Assembly: GCA_963727465.1 (NCBI GenBank)
Contig: CAVSGL010000012.1
Location: 248,001 to 312,000, forward strand
DNA: 64,000 nucleotides
Source: VRUE01 sp963727465
GTDB lineage: Bacteria; Actinomycetota; Thermoleophilia; Solirubrobacterales; 70-9
Direction of reading: 5' to 3'
Shown: positions 42,590-50,305 of the stretch, one piece after another
Position numbering within the stretch: the first letter of the stretch is position 1
Layout of the letters: each line of letters begins with the position of its first letter
Program-made: the position numbers and the translations under genes
Notes under the pieces: model-generated
What the model saw: only the letters and a program-made list of their open reading frames with translations
The model's database searches: none
What the model was told of the DNA's origin: nothing

Positions 42590-43109
42590 CCCGGGCAGCC
42601 ACGGCCGGCTGGTCGAGCACGAGTACGAGCGCATGGGCGCCCTCACCTACCTCGATGCCTGGGACGTGCGCCGCGGTGGGGTGATCGGGCGCTCGGAGCC
42701 CAAGGGCGGGATCGAGGCTTTCGATCGCCTCGTCCACCAGGTGATGACAAAGGAGCCCTACGCCTCGGCGAGGCGCGTGTTCTGGGTCGTCGACAACGGC
42801 TCCGACCATCGCGGCCAACGCTCGATCGACCGGCTCCAGGGCCGCTGGCGCAACCTCGTCCTCGTCCACCTGCCGGTGCACGCCAGCTGGCTCAACCAGG
42901 TCGAGATCTATCACTCGATCATCCAACGCAAGGTGCTCGACCCCAACGACTTCGAGAGCACCGCCGAGCTCGCCCGCACCCTCAACGAGTTCGAGCGCCG
43001 CTACAACGAGATCGCCGAGCCGTTTGAGTGGAACTTCACCCGCCAGAAGCTCGCCGAGCTGATGGAGCGGCTCGCCGCCGCCGAGCCTCAGCTGTGCCTC
43101 GCCGCGTGA
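42590..43109 (+). pseudogene. C-terminal fragment of an IS630-family transposase
   Basis: From about RLVEHEYERMGALTYLDAWDV to the stop at 43107-43109 the frame encodes the second half of an IS630/Tc1-type DDE transposase: FWVVDNGSDHRGQRSIDRLQ (second D), VHLPVHASWLNQVEIYHSI (E) and PFEWNFTRQKL. The N-terminal helix-turn-helix and first catalytic D are missing. The frame stays open upstream to 42087 but that part is unrelated (DUF433 debris and tRNA), so there is no intact gene. Confidence 0.8.
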
Positions 43110-43139
43110 CCAGGGGAAGTACAACCGCCGCTCGGGCGC

Positions 43140-43187
43140 GCGCATCCAACATTGACCACACCAGAGCGGGGTCAATGTCGGATGCGC
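43140..43187. repeat. 18-bp inverted repeat after the transposase fragment
   Basis: Bases 43140-43157 and 43170-43187 are reverse complements with one mismatch (GCGCATCC..ATTGACC / GGTCAAT..GGATGCGC), 12-nt loop. It lies about 30 bp past the transposase stop and could be its terminator or part of the element end. Confidence 0.55.
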
Positions 43188-43296
43188 ATGCTCCAGGGCT
43201 CATTCGCGGCGGAACTTACGGCGGGGAGCACTAAGGGTGGACAAAAAGGTGCAAAACGGCCCCTTTCCAACCACTCGCATGCCTGGAGCCGCTAGC

Positions 43297-43314
43297 GTAC
43301 CAGCTAGCTGGTAC
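43297..43314. promoter_or_regulatory. 18-bp perfect palindrome, likely antitoxin operator
   Basis: GTACCAGCTAGCTGGTAC is its own reverse complement and ends 10 bp before the ATG of the ribbon-helix-helix antitoxin. Such antitoxins bind operators of this kind as dimers. The site probably gives autoregulation of the toxin-antitoxin operon. Confidence 0.7.
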
Positions 43315-43324
43315 CATACGTCGC

Positions 43325-43561
43325 ATGCATAAGACCACGGTCTACATCGACGACTCCCAGGCCGAGCGCCTGGGCCGGCTGGCGACCTCGAGCGGTCGCA
43401 GTCAGGCCGAGCTGATCCGGGAGGGTGTGGATCGGGTGCTCTCCGAGGCGCCTTCGCGGACCTTCCGCAGCATGGGGAAGGGGCGAAGCGGGGGCAACGT
43501 GAACCGGCGCTGGGGTGCCGATGAGCTCTATGCCAAGGCTCGGGGCGAACACCGTCGATGA
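43325..43561 (+). CDS. vapB: Ribbon-helix-helix antitoxin (VapB-like)
   Basis: 78 residues. The N terminus KTTVYIDDSQAERLGRLATSSGRSQAELIREGVDR is a CopG/RHH DNA-binding domain. The C-terminal about 30 residues (MGKGRSGGNVNRRWGADELY) should bind the toxin. The stop overlaps the toxin ATG (ATGA). An 18-bp palindromic operator lies immediately upstream. Confidence 0.85.
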   Translation: MHKTTVYIDDSQAERLGRLATSSGRSQAELIREGVDRVLSEAPSRTFRSMGKGRSGGNVNRRWGADELYAKARGEHRR

Positions 43562-43980
43562 CCCTGATCGTCGACGCCGGCACGCTCTTCGCGCAGGCCG
43601 ATGCCGACGACCCCGAGCACGAGGCGGTCGTCACTCTGTTTGAAGGCGAGAGGGGGCCGCTCGTCACCTCGCAGGTGGCGGTCGCCGAGGCCGACTATTT
43701 GATCCTCACCCGGCTCGGCGTCGACGTCGAGCTCGCTTTTCTCGACGACCTCGCGACGGGCACCTTCGTCGTCGATTGCCTCGATCGCAAAGAGCTGGGG
43801 GCGGCGCGCGACCTGGCGCGTCGCTACCGGGATCTCGAGCTGGGCCTTGCCGACGCCTCGCTCGCCGTGCTGGCTGACCGGCACAGGACCGATCGGATCG
43901 CTAGCTTCGACGAGCGCGCCTTCCGGACGATGGCGCCGTTGCGGGGCGACGCCTTTACGATCCTCCCCGCCGATCTGTAG
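43558..43980 (+). CDS. vapC: PIN-domain toxin, VapC family
   Basis: 140 residues. TLIVDAGTLFAQADADDPEH (first D), SQVAVAEADYLIL (E), LELGLADASLAVLADRHRTD (D) and IASFDERAFRTM (D). Predicted ribonuclease toxin coupled to the RHH antitoxin. A 12-bp hairpin about 40 bp after the stop probably ends the transcript. It lies within the tRNA-Gly-bounded element. Confidence 0.86.
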   Translation: MTLIVDAGTLFAQADADDPEHEAVVTLFEGERGPLVTSQVAVAEADYLILTRLGVDVELAFLDDLATGTFVVDCLDRKELGAARDLARRYRDLELGLADASLAVLADRHRTDRIASFDERAFRTMAPLRGDAFTILPADL

Positions 43981-44021
43981 CGATTCGGTGCGGGGGCGAA
44001 CTGGAACCGCCCTCCTTGATT

Positions 44022-44049
44022 TCAGGCACTTCTGGCGAGAAGTGCCTGA
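44022..44049. terminator. 12-bp hairpin after the VapC gene
   Basis: Bases 44022-44033 pair perfectly with 44038-44049 around GGCG. The inner CAGGCACT/AGTGCCTG matches the hairpins in both attachment-like repeats (42218-42243, 44302-44327). It too is preceded by CTGGAACCGCCC, so it is a third, partial copy of that border sequence. Confidence 0.65.
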
Positions 44050-44169
44050 CTCGCTGCATATCGGTTCGTATCCGTGCATATCCGCGCCGAATACCCGGGA
44101 TCTCGCCAATCACGAAAGCCCTGCAAATGACGTTTGAGTAAAGGCAGTCATTTGCTGATGACCCGTGTA

Positions 44170-44365
44170 CTTGCCATGCAGAAGGTCGTGGGTTCGAATC
44201 CCATCAGCCGCCTTTTTGCGAATCCCCTGCACGTGGGCGGGTCGCTGTCCGCGCGGGCGCCTAGAACCGACTGGAACCACCCCCGCATATCGCCGGCACT
44301 CCAGGCACTCCTGCGAATTAGTGCCTGGAATCGCTGGCATGCGCGGCGATTGACGTCGATTGCGG
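44170..44365 (+). repeat. Attachment-like direct repeat, right copy with partial tRNA-Gly
   Basis: 44170-44211 is identical to the 3' part of tRNA-Gly (42086-42127), but the sequence to its left does not complete a tRNA. Similarity to the left copy continues to about 44365, with hairpin 44301-44309 / 44320-44328 (9 bp). This marks the right border of a 2,084-bp interval. Confidence 0.75.
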
Positions 44366-44377
44366 CGTGGAGGCCCG

Positions 44378-44578
44378 CTACAGGACGCGCAGCTTCTCGA
44401 CCGGCACGACCACAATCCGGTCAAGGATCGGTTCGGCTGGCAGCGAGGTCAACTCGACGATTACCTTGTCGCCGTCCAGTACGTCCGTGATGCCGCCTCG
44501 CGCGCCTGCGGGCGCTCCATCGACCGACTTGGTCAACTCGACCAGTCCACCGATGGAAATCTTATGCGTCGTTGCCAT
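44378..44578 (-). CDS. Small DUF4926-like protein
   Basis: 66 residues: HKISIGGLVELTKSVDGAP, then GGITDVLDGDKVIVELTSL, ending VVVPVEKLRVL. It looks like a small SH3-like beta barrel of the DUF4926 kind. Its start overlaps the end of the DUF6883-like gene by 17 bases on the same strand. It is possibly the antidote of the pair. The family assignment is tentative. Confidence 0.55.
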   Translation of the reverse strand: MATTHKISIGGLVELTKSVDGAPAGARGGITDVLDGDKVIVELTSLPAEPILDRIVVVPVEKLRVL

Positions 44579-44936
44579 GGGCCTGATTGTACGGGGTGGG
44601 GTAGGCGGTGACCAGCCGTGGCGCCGCGCCTTCGGCCGCGTAGTGCCAAGCGCTGGTCACCCTCGCGGACCGCTCCCCGACGCGCAAGTCCATCACGACC
44701 CCACATGAGACGCCGCCCCCCTCGGGGATGCGAACCATTTGGATCGGCGCCTCGCGCACCGCCTCTTTGAGCGCCTGCCAGGCCTGCTCCCAGCTGTCGC
44801 TCTCGACGCGCAGGACGTGGACCCATTCCGGTCCGTGTCCCCGATCGGCCAGAATCCAATCCTCCCACTTCTCCGGGACGCACCAAGCATCCGCCGAGCG
44901 CGGCAGCGTCTCTCCAACTTTCGGTGGCCATTTCAT
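44562..44936 (-). CDS. DUF6883-like protein
   Basis: 124 residues from ATG 44936. Starts KWPPKVGETLPRSADAW, has KWEDWILADRGHGPEWVHVLRVESDSWEQAW, then GVSCGVVMDLRVGERSARVTSAWHY and ends APRLVTAYPTP. The H, E and Y/H-rich pattern resembles the small DUF6883 domain, often found as a C-terminal toxin or with a DUF4926 partner. No function is proven. The upstream 370 bp has no gene. Confidence 0.6.
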   Translation of the reverse strand: MKWPPKVGETLPRSADAWCVPEKWEDWILADRGHGPEWVHVLRVESDSWEQAWQALKEAVREAPIQMVRIPEGGGVSCGVVMDLRVGERSARVTSAWHYAAEGAAPRLVTAYPTPYNQAHGNDA

Positions 44937-45314
44937 GCGCGCGCACCTTACTGTCTTCGCTCGCTGACATCGCACTCGCGCAACGGCGCGTAGCCGCCCC
45001 CAGCGAAACGACACAACCGGGCGCGCTGTACCGGTCTCGACCCATTGACGACCCATTCGATCAACCGCACGATCGACTTCCAGCGGATGTTCGGGGTTGA
45101 GCGGAGGGGCCCTTGAAGTCGAGGCGGCCGCAACTGCCGTTGCTTCTGTAGCAAGCCGCATTCCGCTCTTGTTGGAGCGGTGTCGCACTTGGTACTGGTG
45201 GTTGCACTATTCCAAACGCAGCGGGTGATTGCGAAAGCGCCGTTCTCTATGAGATTATTTGTATCTCTAGCGAAATTGCTAGGAAACATTAGATATCGTT
45301 AGACTTGCGCCTCG
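44937..45314. other. AT-richer intergenic region
   Basis: No coding frame is convincing here. The right half (45190-45310) is clearly less GC-rich than the genome. The left half should carry the promoter of the DUF6883-like gene (minus strand). The right end carries a possible promoter of the ATPase gene. An inverted repeat CCGCTC..TGTTGG..GAGCGG lies at about 45162-45182. Confidence 0.4.
45276..45305 (+). promoter_or_regulatory. Candidate promoter of the AAA ATPase gene
   Basis: TTGCTA (45276-45281) and TAGACT (45300-45305) are separated by 18 bp. A transcript from here would begin only a few bases before GTG 45315, which has no clear Shine-Dalgarno, so the mRNA may be leaderless. Visual match only. 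Confidence 0.35.
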
Positions 45315-46487
45315 GTGGATCCGCTTGAGAACCCATACGCGCCGGGGGCCGGCACCTTGCCGCCTGCTCTGGTGGGGCGCGAGCGTGAGGTCGAGCGGTT
45401 CTCGTATCTGCTCGGCCGGCTCTCGCGCGGGCGCAGCGAGAAGAGCCTGATCATCCACGGGCTGCGCGGGGTCGGCAAGACGGTGCTTCTCACCGAGTTC
45501 GCGTCGCGCGCCGAATCCGCGGGATGGAAGGCGCTCCGCCACGAGTGGCGTCGTGAGAGCGACTTTCGGGTCGTTATCGCTCGGCTCGTAGGCGCCACCC
45601 TCGCCGCCTACGAGCGGGGTGGTGCGGTCCGCCGGGCGCTGCGCCGAGCGCGCGGGGCGCTGGGATCGTTCACGACCACGATCGGCTCCGAGGGCCAGGT
45701 GAGCATGGGCTTTCAGTGGGAGCCGGAGCGAGGCCTCGCCGACAGCGGCGAGCTCGAGCAGGACCTCGGTGAGCTTCTCGCCGAGGTTGGGGCGCTTGCC
45801 GCCGAGAGCGACTCAGGCGCGCTCCTCCTGCTGGACGAGCTCCAGATCCTCGGGGAGCCCGAACTGGAGAGTTTGGTCGCGGCGATGCACCGGATGGCGC
45901 AGCAACAGCTGCCGGTGGGCCTCGTCGGTGCCGGCCTGCCGACCCTTCCCGGGCTGATCCTCGAGGCAAAGACCTATGCCGAGCGACTGTTTGGGTTCCC
46001 ACGCCTCGGGCCGCTCGAGCCCGAGGCCGCAGAGCGTGCCCTACGGCTGCCGGCCGCCGAGCTCGGCGTCAACTACACCGCTGGGGCGATCGAGGCCATC
46101 CTCTCCGAGAGCGGCGGTTACCCCTACTTCCTACAGGAGTGGGGGAAGGCGGCTTGGAACGCGGCTGCCGACAAGCAGATCGACGAGGCGGCGATCGATG
46201 TGGCGGCCACCGAGGTCGCCGAGGAGCTAGACGAAGAGTTCTTCGGGCTCAGGGTGGGGCGGACCACCCCGGCGGAGCTTGAGCTCTGCCGGGCCCTGGC
46301 CAGCCTAGGGGAGGGACCGCAACCGATCCGCGAGGTGGCGCAGGGGATGGGGCGCGAGCCGAGAAGCCTTTCGCCGACTCGCGCGGCCCTGATCCGAAAG
46401 GGCCTGATCTACCCCGCGGAGCGCGGGCAGATCGCGTTCACCGTCCCGCACTTCGGACGCTACCTCGAGCGCACGCGAGCGAGATGA
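45315..46487 (+). CDS. AAA-family ATPase (ORC/STAND-like)
   Basis: 390 residues. LVGREREVERFSYLLGRL leads into Walker A HGLRGVGKTVLL (near 49), Walker B ALLLLDELQIL (near 174) and a C-terminal winged-helix-like region (ELCRALASLGEGPQPIREVAQGMG). This is the stand-alone 'AAA ATPase/Orc1-like' type frequent in actinobacterial accessory DNA. Its role is unknown; a defence or regulatory role is possible. GTG 45315. Confidence 0.75.
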   Translation: MDPLENPYAPGAGTLPPALVGREREVERFSYLLGRLSRGRSEKSLIIHGLRGVGKTVLLTEFASRAESAGWKALRHEWRRESDFRVVIARLVGATLAAYERGGAVRRALRRARGALGSFTTTIGSEGQVSMGFQWEPERGLADSGELEQDLGELLAEVGALAAESDSGALLLLDELQILGEPELESLVAAMHRMAQQQLPVGLVGAGLPTLPGLILEAKTYAERLFGFPRLGPLEPEAAERALRLPAAELGVNYTAGAIEAILSESGGYPYFLQEWGKAAWNAAADKQIDEAAIDVAATEVAEELDEEFFGLRVGRTTPAELELCRALASLGEGPQPIREVAQGMGREPRSLSPTRAALIRKGLIYPAERGQIAFTVPHFGRYLERTRAR

Positions 46488-46509
46488 AGATGGAACCATC
46501 CCCGGGAGG

Positions 46510-46890
46510 GAAACCACGCCGGCAGCGACGGGATCTGGCTGAAGATCGGCAAGAAGGGATCCGGGATCGCCAGCGTCACCTACGCCGAGGCGCTCGAGCT
46601 GGCGCTCTGCTTCGGCTGGATCGACAGCCAGAAGCGTGGCTTCGACGAGCGCTTCTTCCTACAGCGCTTCACGCCGCGGCGACCGGGCGGCAAGTCCCCG
46701 ACGACCTACAGCGGGAGCTCGATCGCAACGCGGCCGCCCGCGATTTCTTCGCCGAGCTCGACAGCGCCAACCGCTACGCGATCATCTACCGGCTCGAAGA
46801 CGCGAAGAAGCCGGAGACCCGCGAGCGGCGCCTGCGCAAATTCGTCGCCATGCTCGAACGGGGCGAGAAGATCCACGGACGATCGAGGTC
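46510..46890 (+). pseudogene. Decayed YdeI/OmdA-like gene
   Basis: One frame gives IWLKIGKKGSGIASVTYAEA and ALCFGWIDSQKRGFDE with FLQRFTPRR. Another gives QVPDDLQRELDRNAAARDFF and YRLEDAKKPETRERRLRKFV. These are the two ends of a YdeI/OmpD-associated-type protein. The central about 50 residues and the frame are lost, and no proper start remains. Confidence 0.65.
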
Positions 46891-46976
46891 GCCTGTCGAT
46901 TGAAACCGGACATCGCAACCCCGGCCGGCTCGAATAGACGTCGGCAGGAGGCCGGCGCTCTGAGAGGATCGTCCAG

Positions 46977-47858
46977 ATGCTCCGCATCTCCAACCAAGAG
47001 CTCCAGGCGGCCATCGCCCAGCTCGACCAGGCGATCTACAACCACGAGCAGTGGCACAAGGGCCTGCTCCGGGTGCTGATCGGCGGGCTGCCGGCCGATT
47101 CCGCCGATCTGTCGCCCGACGCCTGCCGGCAGTGCCGCTTCGGCCGCTGGTACGAGAGCGAGGAGCCCGGGCCGCTCCGCGAGCATCCGGCCTTCCTCGC
47201 TCTCGGCGATGTCCACTGCCAGATGCACGAGAGCGCCGCGGGCCTGCTGCGGCGCTGCGAGGACGGTCTCGACCTGCCGATCGCCGAATACGACCAGTTC
47301 ACCAACCTGCTCGACCGGATGCGCCTGGAGATCCAGTCGCTGCGCAGCGAGCTCCAGGAAGCGGCCCACAATCGCGATCCGCTCACCGGGGCCCGCAACC
47401 GGTCCGGCCTGCTCGCCGATCTGCGTGAGCAGCAGGCCCTGGTGCGGCGCGGCGTGCAGGGCTGCTCGCTGGCGATGGTCGACATCGACCGCTTCAAGCA
47501 GGTCAACGACGAGCACGGTCACACGACCGGTGACGCCGTTCTGAAGTCGACGGTGCAGTGCCTGTTCCGCGAGCTCCGGCCCTACGATCACCTCTACCGG
47601 TACGGCGGCGAGGAGTTCCTGGTCGTCCTGCCGCAGGCTTCGCCCGCGGAGGCGCTGGCGGCCGGAGAGCGCCTGCGCGGCGCGCTCGCAGCCATGGATC
47701 GCGATGTCGCGGACGGCGAGTTGCCGCACGTCACGGTGTCGATCGGGATCGCCCCGCTGGACCCCGAGCAGCCGGTCGAGGAGTCGATCGACCGGGCGGA
47801 CAAGGCGCTCTACCGGGCCAAGGCGGCCGGGCGCGACCGGGTCCAGCTCATGAGCTGA
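46977..47858 (+). CDS. Diguanylate cyclase with zinc-sensing CZB domain
   Basis: 293 residues, close to DgcZ/YdeH. The N-terminal CZB domain (1-120) has the histidine/cysteine zinc ligands in NHEQWHKGLL, CRQCRFGRWYES and DVHCQMHESA. The GGDEF domain (130-293) has DPLTGARNRSGLL, VDIDRFKQVNDEHGH and active loop YRYGGEEFLVVLPQ. It makes cyclic di-GMP, and zinc binding should inhibit it, by family knowledge. No effector gene is adjacent. The only c-di-GMP enzyme in the window. Confidence 0.88.
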   Translation: MLRISNQELQAAIAQLDQAIYNHEQWHKGLLRVLIGGLPADSADLSPDACRQCRFGRWYESEEPGPLREHPAFLALGDVHCQMHESAAGLLRRCEDGLDLPIAEYDQFTNLLDRMRLEIQSLRSELQEAAHNRDPLTGARNRSGLLADLREQQALVRRGVQGCSLAMVDIDRFKQVNDEHGHTTGDAVLKSTVQCLFRELRPYDHLYRYGGEEFLVVLPQASPAEALAAGERLRGALAAMDRDVADGELPHVTVSIGIAPLDPEQPVEESIDRADKALYRAKAAGRDRVQLMS

Positions 47859-49527
47859 GCTCGCGGCGCAGCATCGTGTTGCCGCGTTCGAGCTGGGCGA
47901 TCGTGGCGCTGGCCACCGAGCGCACCCGGGTGGCGCGGTTGATGCGGGCCTGAACCTCGCGGTGCGATTTGCCGCTGCGGCGGGCGACGTCGGCGACCAG
48001 GCGCTTGCGCTCGCCGCGCAGCCGCTCCCGGGCCGCATAGGCCGACTCCCGCTCTTCGGGCTCGGGATCCTTCGCCGGTGCGGTCCTGGACTTGGCGGCG
48101 GCGCTTGCCTTCTTCGCCCTCGGCTGCGGGTCGTCGGTCGTGAAGAGCTGGAGCGTGGTCTCGCTCATGATCGCTTCGTCCAGCTCGGCGTCGCCCGAGC
48201 TCAACGAGGCGAAGCCGCCGCCCGGCTCGCCCGTCTCCGGACCGGAGTCGTCGATCTCGCCGTTCTCGTCCTCCTCGGCATCCGGCGAGAGGTCGAGCGC
48301 GTGGCGGCGCTCCAGCTCGATCTCGTGGGCGAGCGCCTTCAGCCGCTGGTCGCCCGGGATCAGCAGGTAGCTCATCTGGCGGCGCGGGGCCGGGGTGGTG
48401 CGGATGAAGCGGCCGACCACCTGGCGGAAGAAGAGCTCGGTCCGGGCGGCCGTCGCGTAGACGCCGACCCGCAGGCGGGGGATGTCGACGCCCTCGGAGA
48501 CCATCAGGACCGAGACCAGCCAGCGCCGGTCGGAGGCGGCGAAATCGGCGATCCGCCGGCTGGCGCCGGGCTCGTCGCTCAGCACCAGCTCGCATCGCTC
48601 GCCCGCGACCGATGCGAGTCGCGCAGCGATCGCCCGCGCGTGTTCCTGATCGGAGGCGATGACCAGGCCGCCCGCGTCGGGATGCCCATCGGCGCGCACC
48701 TCGCTCAGCCTGGCGTCGCCGTCGCGCAGCACCTCGCCCATCCACTCGCCTTCCGGGCTCAGGGCCGTCCGCAGGCGCCGGGCCGACTCCGTCGCCGGCA
48801 GGGCGAGGTCGAAGTCGGCGCTGCGCAGCCGGCCGTCCGAGATCCATTCCATCTCGCCGTCGTAGGGCAGGAAGGTGATCGGGCGGCAGACCCGGTCGAC
48901 CAGGGCCTGCGGGTAGCCGTAGACGTAGTCGGCCCGGCTGAGGCCGTCCTCGTCGTAGCTGACCCAGGGGATCGCCGAGTTGTCGGAGCGGAACGGCGTG
49001 CCCGAGAGCAGCAGCCGGAAGCGGGCGCGGTCGAAGGCGGCGCGGGTCTGCATGCCCCAGGCGGCCTGGTCGCCCATGTGGTGCGGCTCGTCTGCGATCA
49101 GCAGGGTCGGCTTGCGGTCGGCTGCCAGCCGGTGCACCTCCGGCCCGGCCGCGATCGTCTGGTAGGTGACGGCGACGCCGTGGAAGTCGGCCGACTCGGG
49201 ACCGTCCGAGTTCGGCCGGTTCGGCTCGAGATCGATGCCGTAGCGGGCGGCGTCGGCGGCCCACTGGCGGCAGATGTGGGTGGTCGGGCCGGCGACGACG
49301 ACGCGCGAGACGAACCCCGCGCTCAGCATCCGGTGCGCGATGTGCAGGCCGAACGTGGTCTTGCCGGCCGCCGGCGTCGCCGAGGCCAGGAAGCTGGCGG
49401 ACGAGTGCGCCCGCACGGCCTCGGTCGCCTCCTCCTGCCATGAGCGGAGGGGACGGTCGTCGGGCCAAGCCGGAAGCGATCGGGTTCGCGCCCCGCCGCC
49501 GATCAGGTGCTGAGAGGCGTGGTACAA
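47848..49527 (-). CDS. SF2 DEAD/DEAH-type helicase
   Basis: 559 residues from a TTG at 49527; the true start may be slightly downstream. Walker A TPAAGKTTFGLHIA (near 50), motif II ADEPHHMGD (a DEPH variant), motif III LLSGTPFRSD, a C-terminal RecA lobe with VSVLMVSEGVDIPRLRVGV and VVGRFIRTTP. A linker rich in acidic residues leads to a C-terminal helical DNA-binding-like end (VADVARRSGKSHREVQARI). It resembles restriction/defence-type helicases. No nuclease domain is seen. It overlaps the cyclase 3' end by 11 bp. Confidence 0.82.
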   Translation of the reverse strand: MYHASQHLIGGGARTRSLPAWPDDRPLRSWQEEATEAVRAHSSASFLASATPAAGKTTFGLHIAHRMLSAGFVSRVVVAGPTTHICRQWAADAARYGIDLEPNRPNSDGPESADFHGVAVTYQTIAAGPEVHRLAADRKPTLLIADEPHHMGDQAAWGMQTRAAFDRARFRLLLSGTPFRSDNSAIPWVSYDEDGLSRADYVYGYPQALVDRVCRPITFLPYDGEMEWISDGRLRSADFDLALPATESARRLRTALSPEGEWMGEVLRDGDARLSEVRADGHPDAGGLVIASDQEHARAIAARLASVAGERCELVLSDEPGASRRIADFAASDRRWLVSVLMVSEGVDIPRLRVGVYATAARTELFFRQVVGRFIRTTPAPRRQMSYLLIPGDQRLKALAHEIELERRHALDLSPDAEEDENGEIDDSGPETGEPGGGFASLSSGDAELDEAIMSETTLQLFTTDDPQPRAKKASAAAKSRTAPAKDPEPEERESAYAARERLRGERKRLVADVARRSGKSHREVQARINRATRVRSVASATIAQLERGNTMLRRELSS

Positions 49528-49606
49528 GGGCGGGCAACAATAGGGTCGCGCGCCGTCGGACGAAGGCCGGCCGGAAATCGCCGCGGCGAGGGCGTATGCG
49601 TGCCGT

Positions 49607-49831
49607 CTACTGCTCGGCCGCGAGTCGGTCCAGATCGCCGACGCCGAGGCCCAGGGCGCCGGCGATGCGGCTGACTGTGTCCCATGTCGGGCTCTGTTCG
49701 CCGTGCTCGATGCGAGAGACGGAGGTCCAGTGGACGTCGGCCCGGGCCGCGAGCGCTTCGATGCTCAGCCCCTGGGCGGTCCGGAGCTGGCGGATCGCGG
49801 CGCCAAGCTGGATGGAGGTGGAGGGGGACAC
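49607..49831 (-). CDS. XRE-family transcriptional regulator
   Basis: 74 residues from GTG 49831, a single HTH_3 domain: LGAAIRQLRTAQGLSIEALAARADVHWTSVSRIEHGEQSP. No sensor domain. It lies between the helicase and the divergent small winged-helix gene and probably controls this locus. Confidence 0.82.
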   Translation of the reverse strand: MSPSTSIQLGAAIRQLRTAQGLSIEALAARADVHWTSVSRIEHGEQSPTWDTVSRIAGALGLGVGDLDRLAAEQ

Positions 49832-49866
49832 GGGCGGGAAGAGCCTCCCGCGGCGGTGCCGGATAG

Positions 49867-49896
49867 ACCATAGCGAATACGCTAGGCTGTAGACAA
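49867..49896 (-). promoter_or_regulatory. Candidate promoter and operator of the XRE gene
   Basis: Read on the minus strand: TTGTCT (49896-49891), 18-bp spacer, TATGGT (49872-49867). The palindrome TAGCG-AATA-CGCTA (49871-49884) overlaps the -10 and could be the regulator's own operator. Transcription would start about 30 bp before GTG 49831. Confidence 0.45.
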
Positions 49897-49954
49897 GGGC
49901 AGAAACGGTTGGGAGAGCAAGGCAGGGGCTGGGATCAGGGCACTGGAGGCGATC

Positions 49955-50203
49955 GTGAGGCACGACGGGCGTCTCGACGTGCTCTGCTGCATCCTCGACG
50001 GCGGCCCGCTGACGATCCAGCAGGTCAGCGCCCGGATCGGCTGTTCGCTGCGGTCCGCCGCCTATTGGCTCGACCTGCTCGACTCGTTCGATCTGGTCGC
50101 AAAGGTGGACGAGCTCGACGGCGGCGAAGCGATCTTCGCGATCAGCCTCGACGGGCACCCCGACTGGGTCCGCGAGGCAATCGAGCACCACCGCCGCGCC
50201 TGA
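49955..50203 (+). CDS. Small winged-helix protein
   Basis: 82 residues, GTG start. RLDVLCCILDGGPLTIQQVSARIGCSLRSAAYWLDLLDSFDLV looks like an ArsR/MarR-type winged helix; the end DGHPDWVREAIEHHRR is short. It is probably a DNA-binding regulator. It ends 31 bp before tRNA-Cys. No family is identified with certainty. Confidence 0.65.
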   Translation: MRHDGRLDVLCCILDGGPLTIQQVSARIGCSLRSAAYWLDLLDSFDLVAKVDELDGGEAIFAISLDGHPDWVREAIEHHRRA

Positions 50204-50234
50204 GCATCGCCGCTAGGCTTACCCAAGCCCACAC

Positions 50235-50305
50235 GGCGCCTTGGCGGAGTGGCTACGCAGCGGCCTGCAAAGCCGTTTACACCGGTTCGATTCCGGTAGG
50301 CGCCT
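50235..50305 (+). tRNA. tRNA-Cys (anticodon GCA)
   Basis: Acceptor GGCGCCT/AGGCGCC, D arm GCG...CGC, anticodon stem GCGGC/GCCGT with loop CTGCAAA (anticodon GCA), T arm ACCGG-TTCGATT-CCGGT, discriminator T, 71 nt, no encoded CCA. The type I restriction operon begins about 400 bp downstream. Confidence 0.92.

Noticed and set aside
42087..43109. A single intact 340-residue gene
   Set aside because: It starts inside tRNA-Gly and joins unrelated pieces; only the C-terminal half matches a transposase.
44170..44211. A second tRNA-Gly gene
   Set aside because: Only the 3' part is present; the 5' acceptor, D arm and 5' anticodon stem are missing.
42086..44328. CRISPR-like or integron-like array based on the three CAGGCACT hairpins
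   Set aside because: Copies are too few, too far apart and not evenly spaced; no cas, integron integrase or attC-type core sites are seen.
44110..44424. Minus-strand frame over the partial tRNA copy
   Set aside because: Antisense of the tRNA-derived repeat, without domain content.
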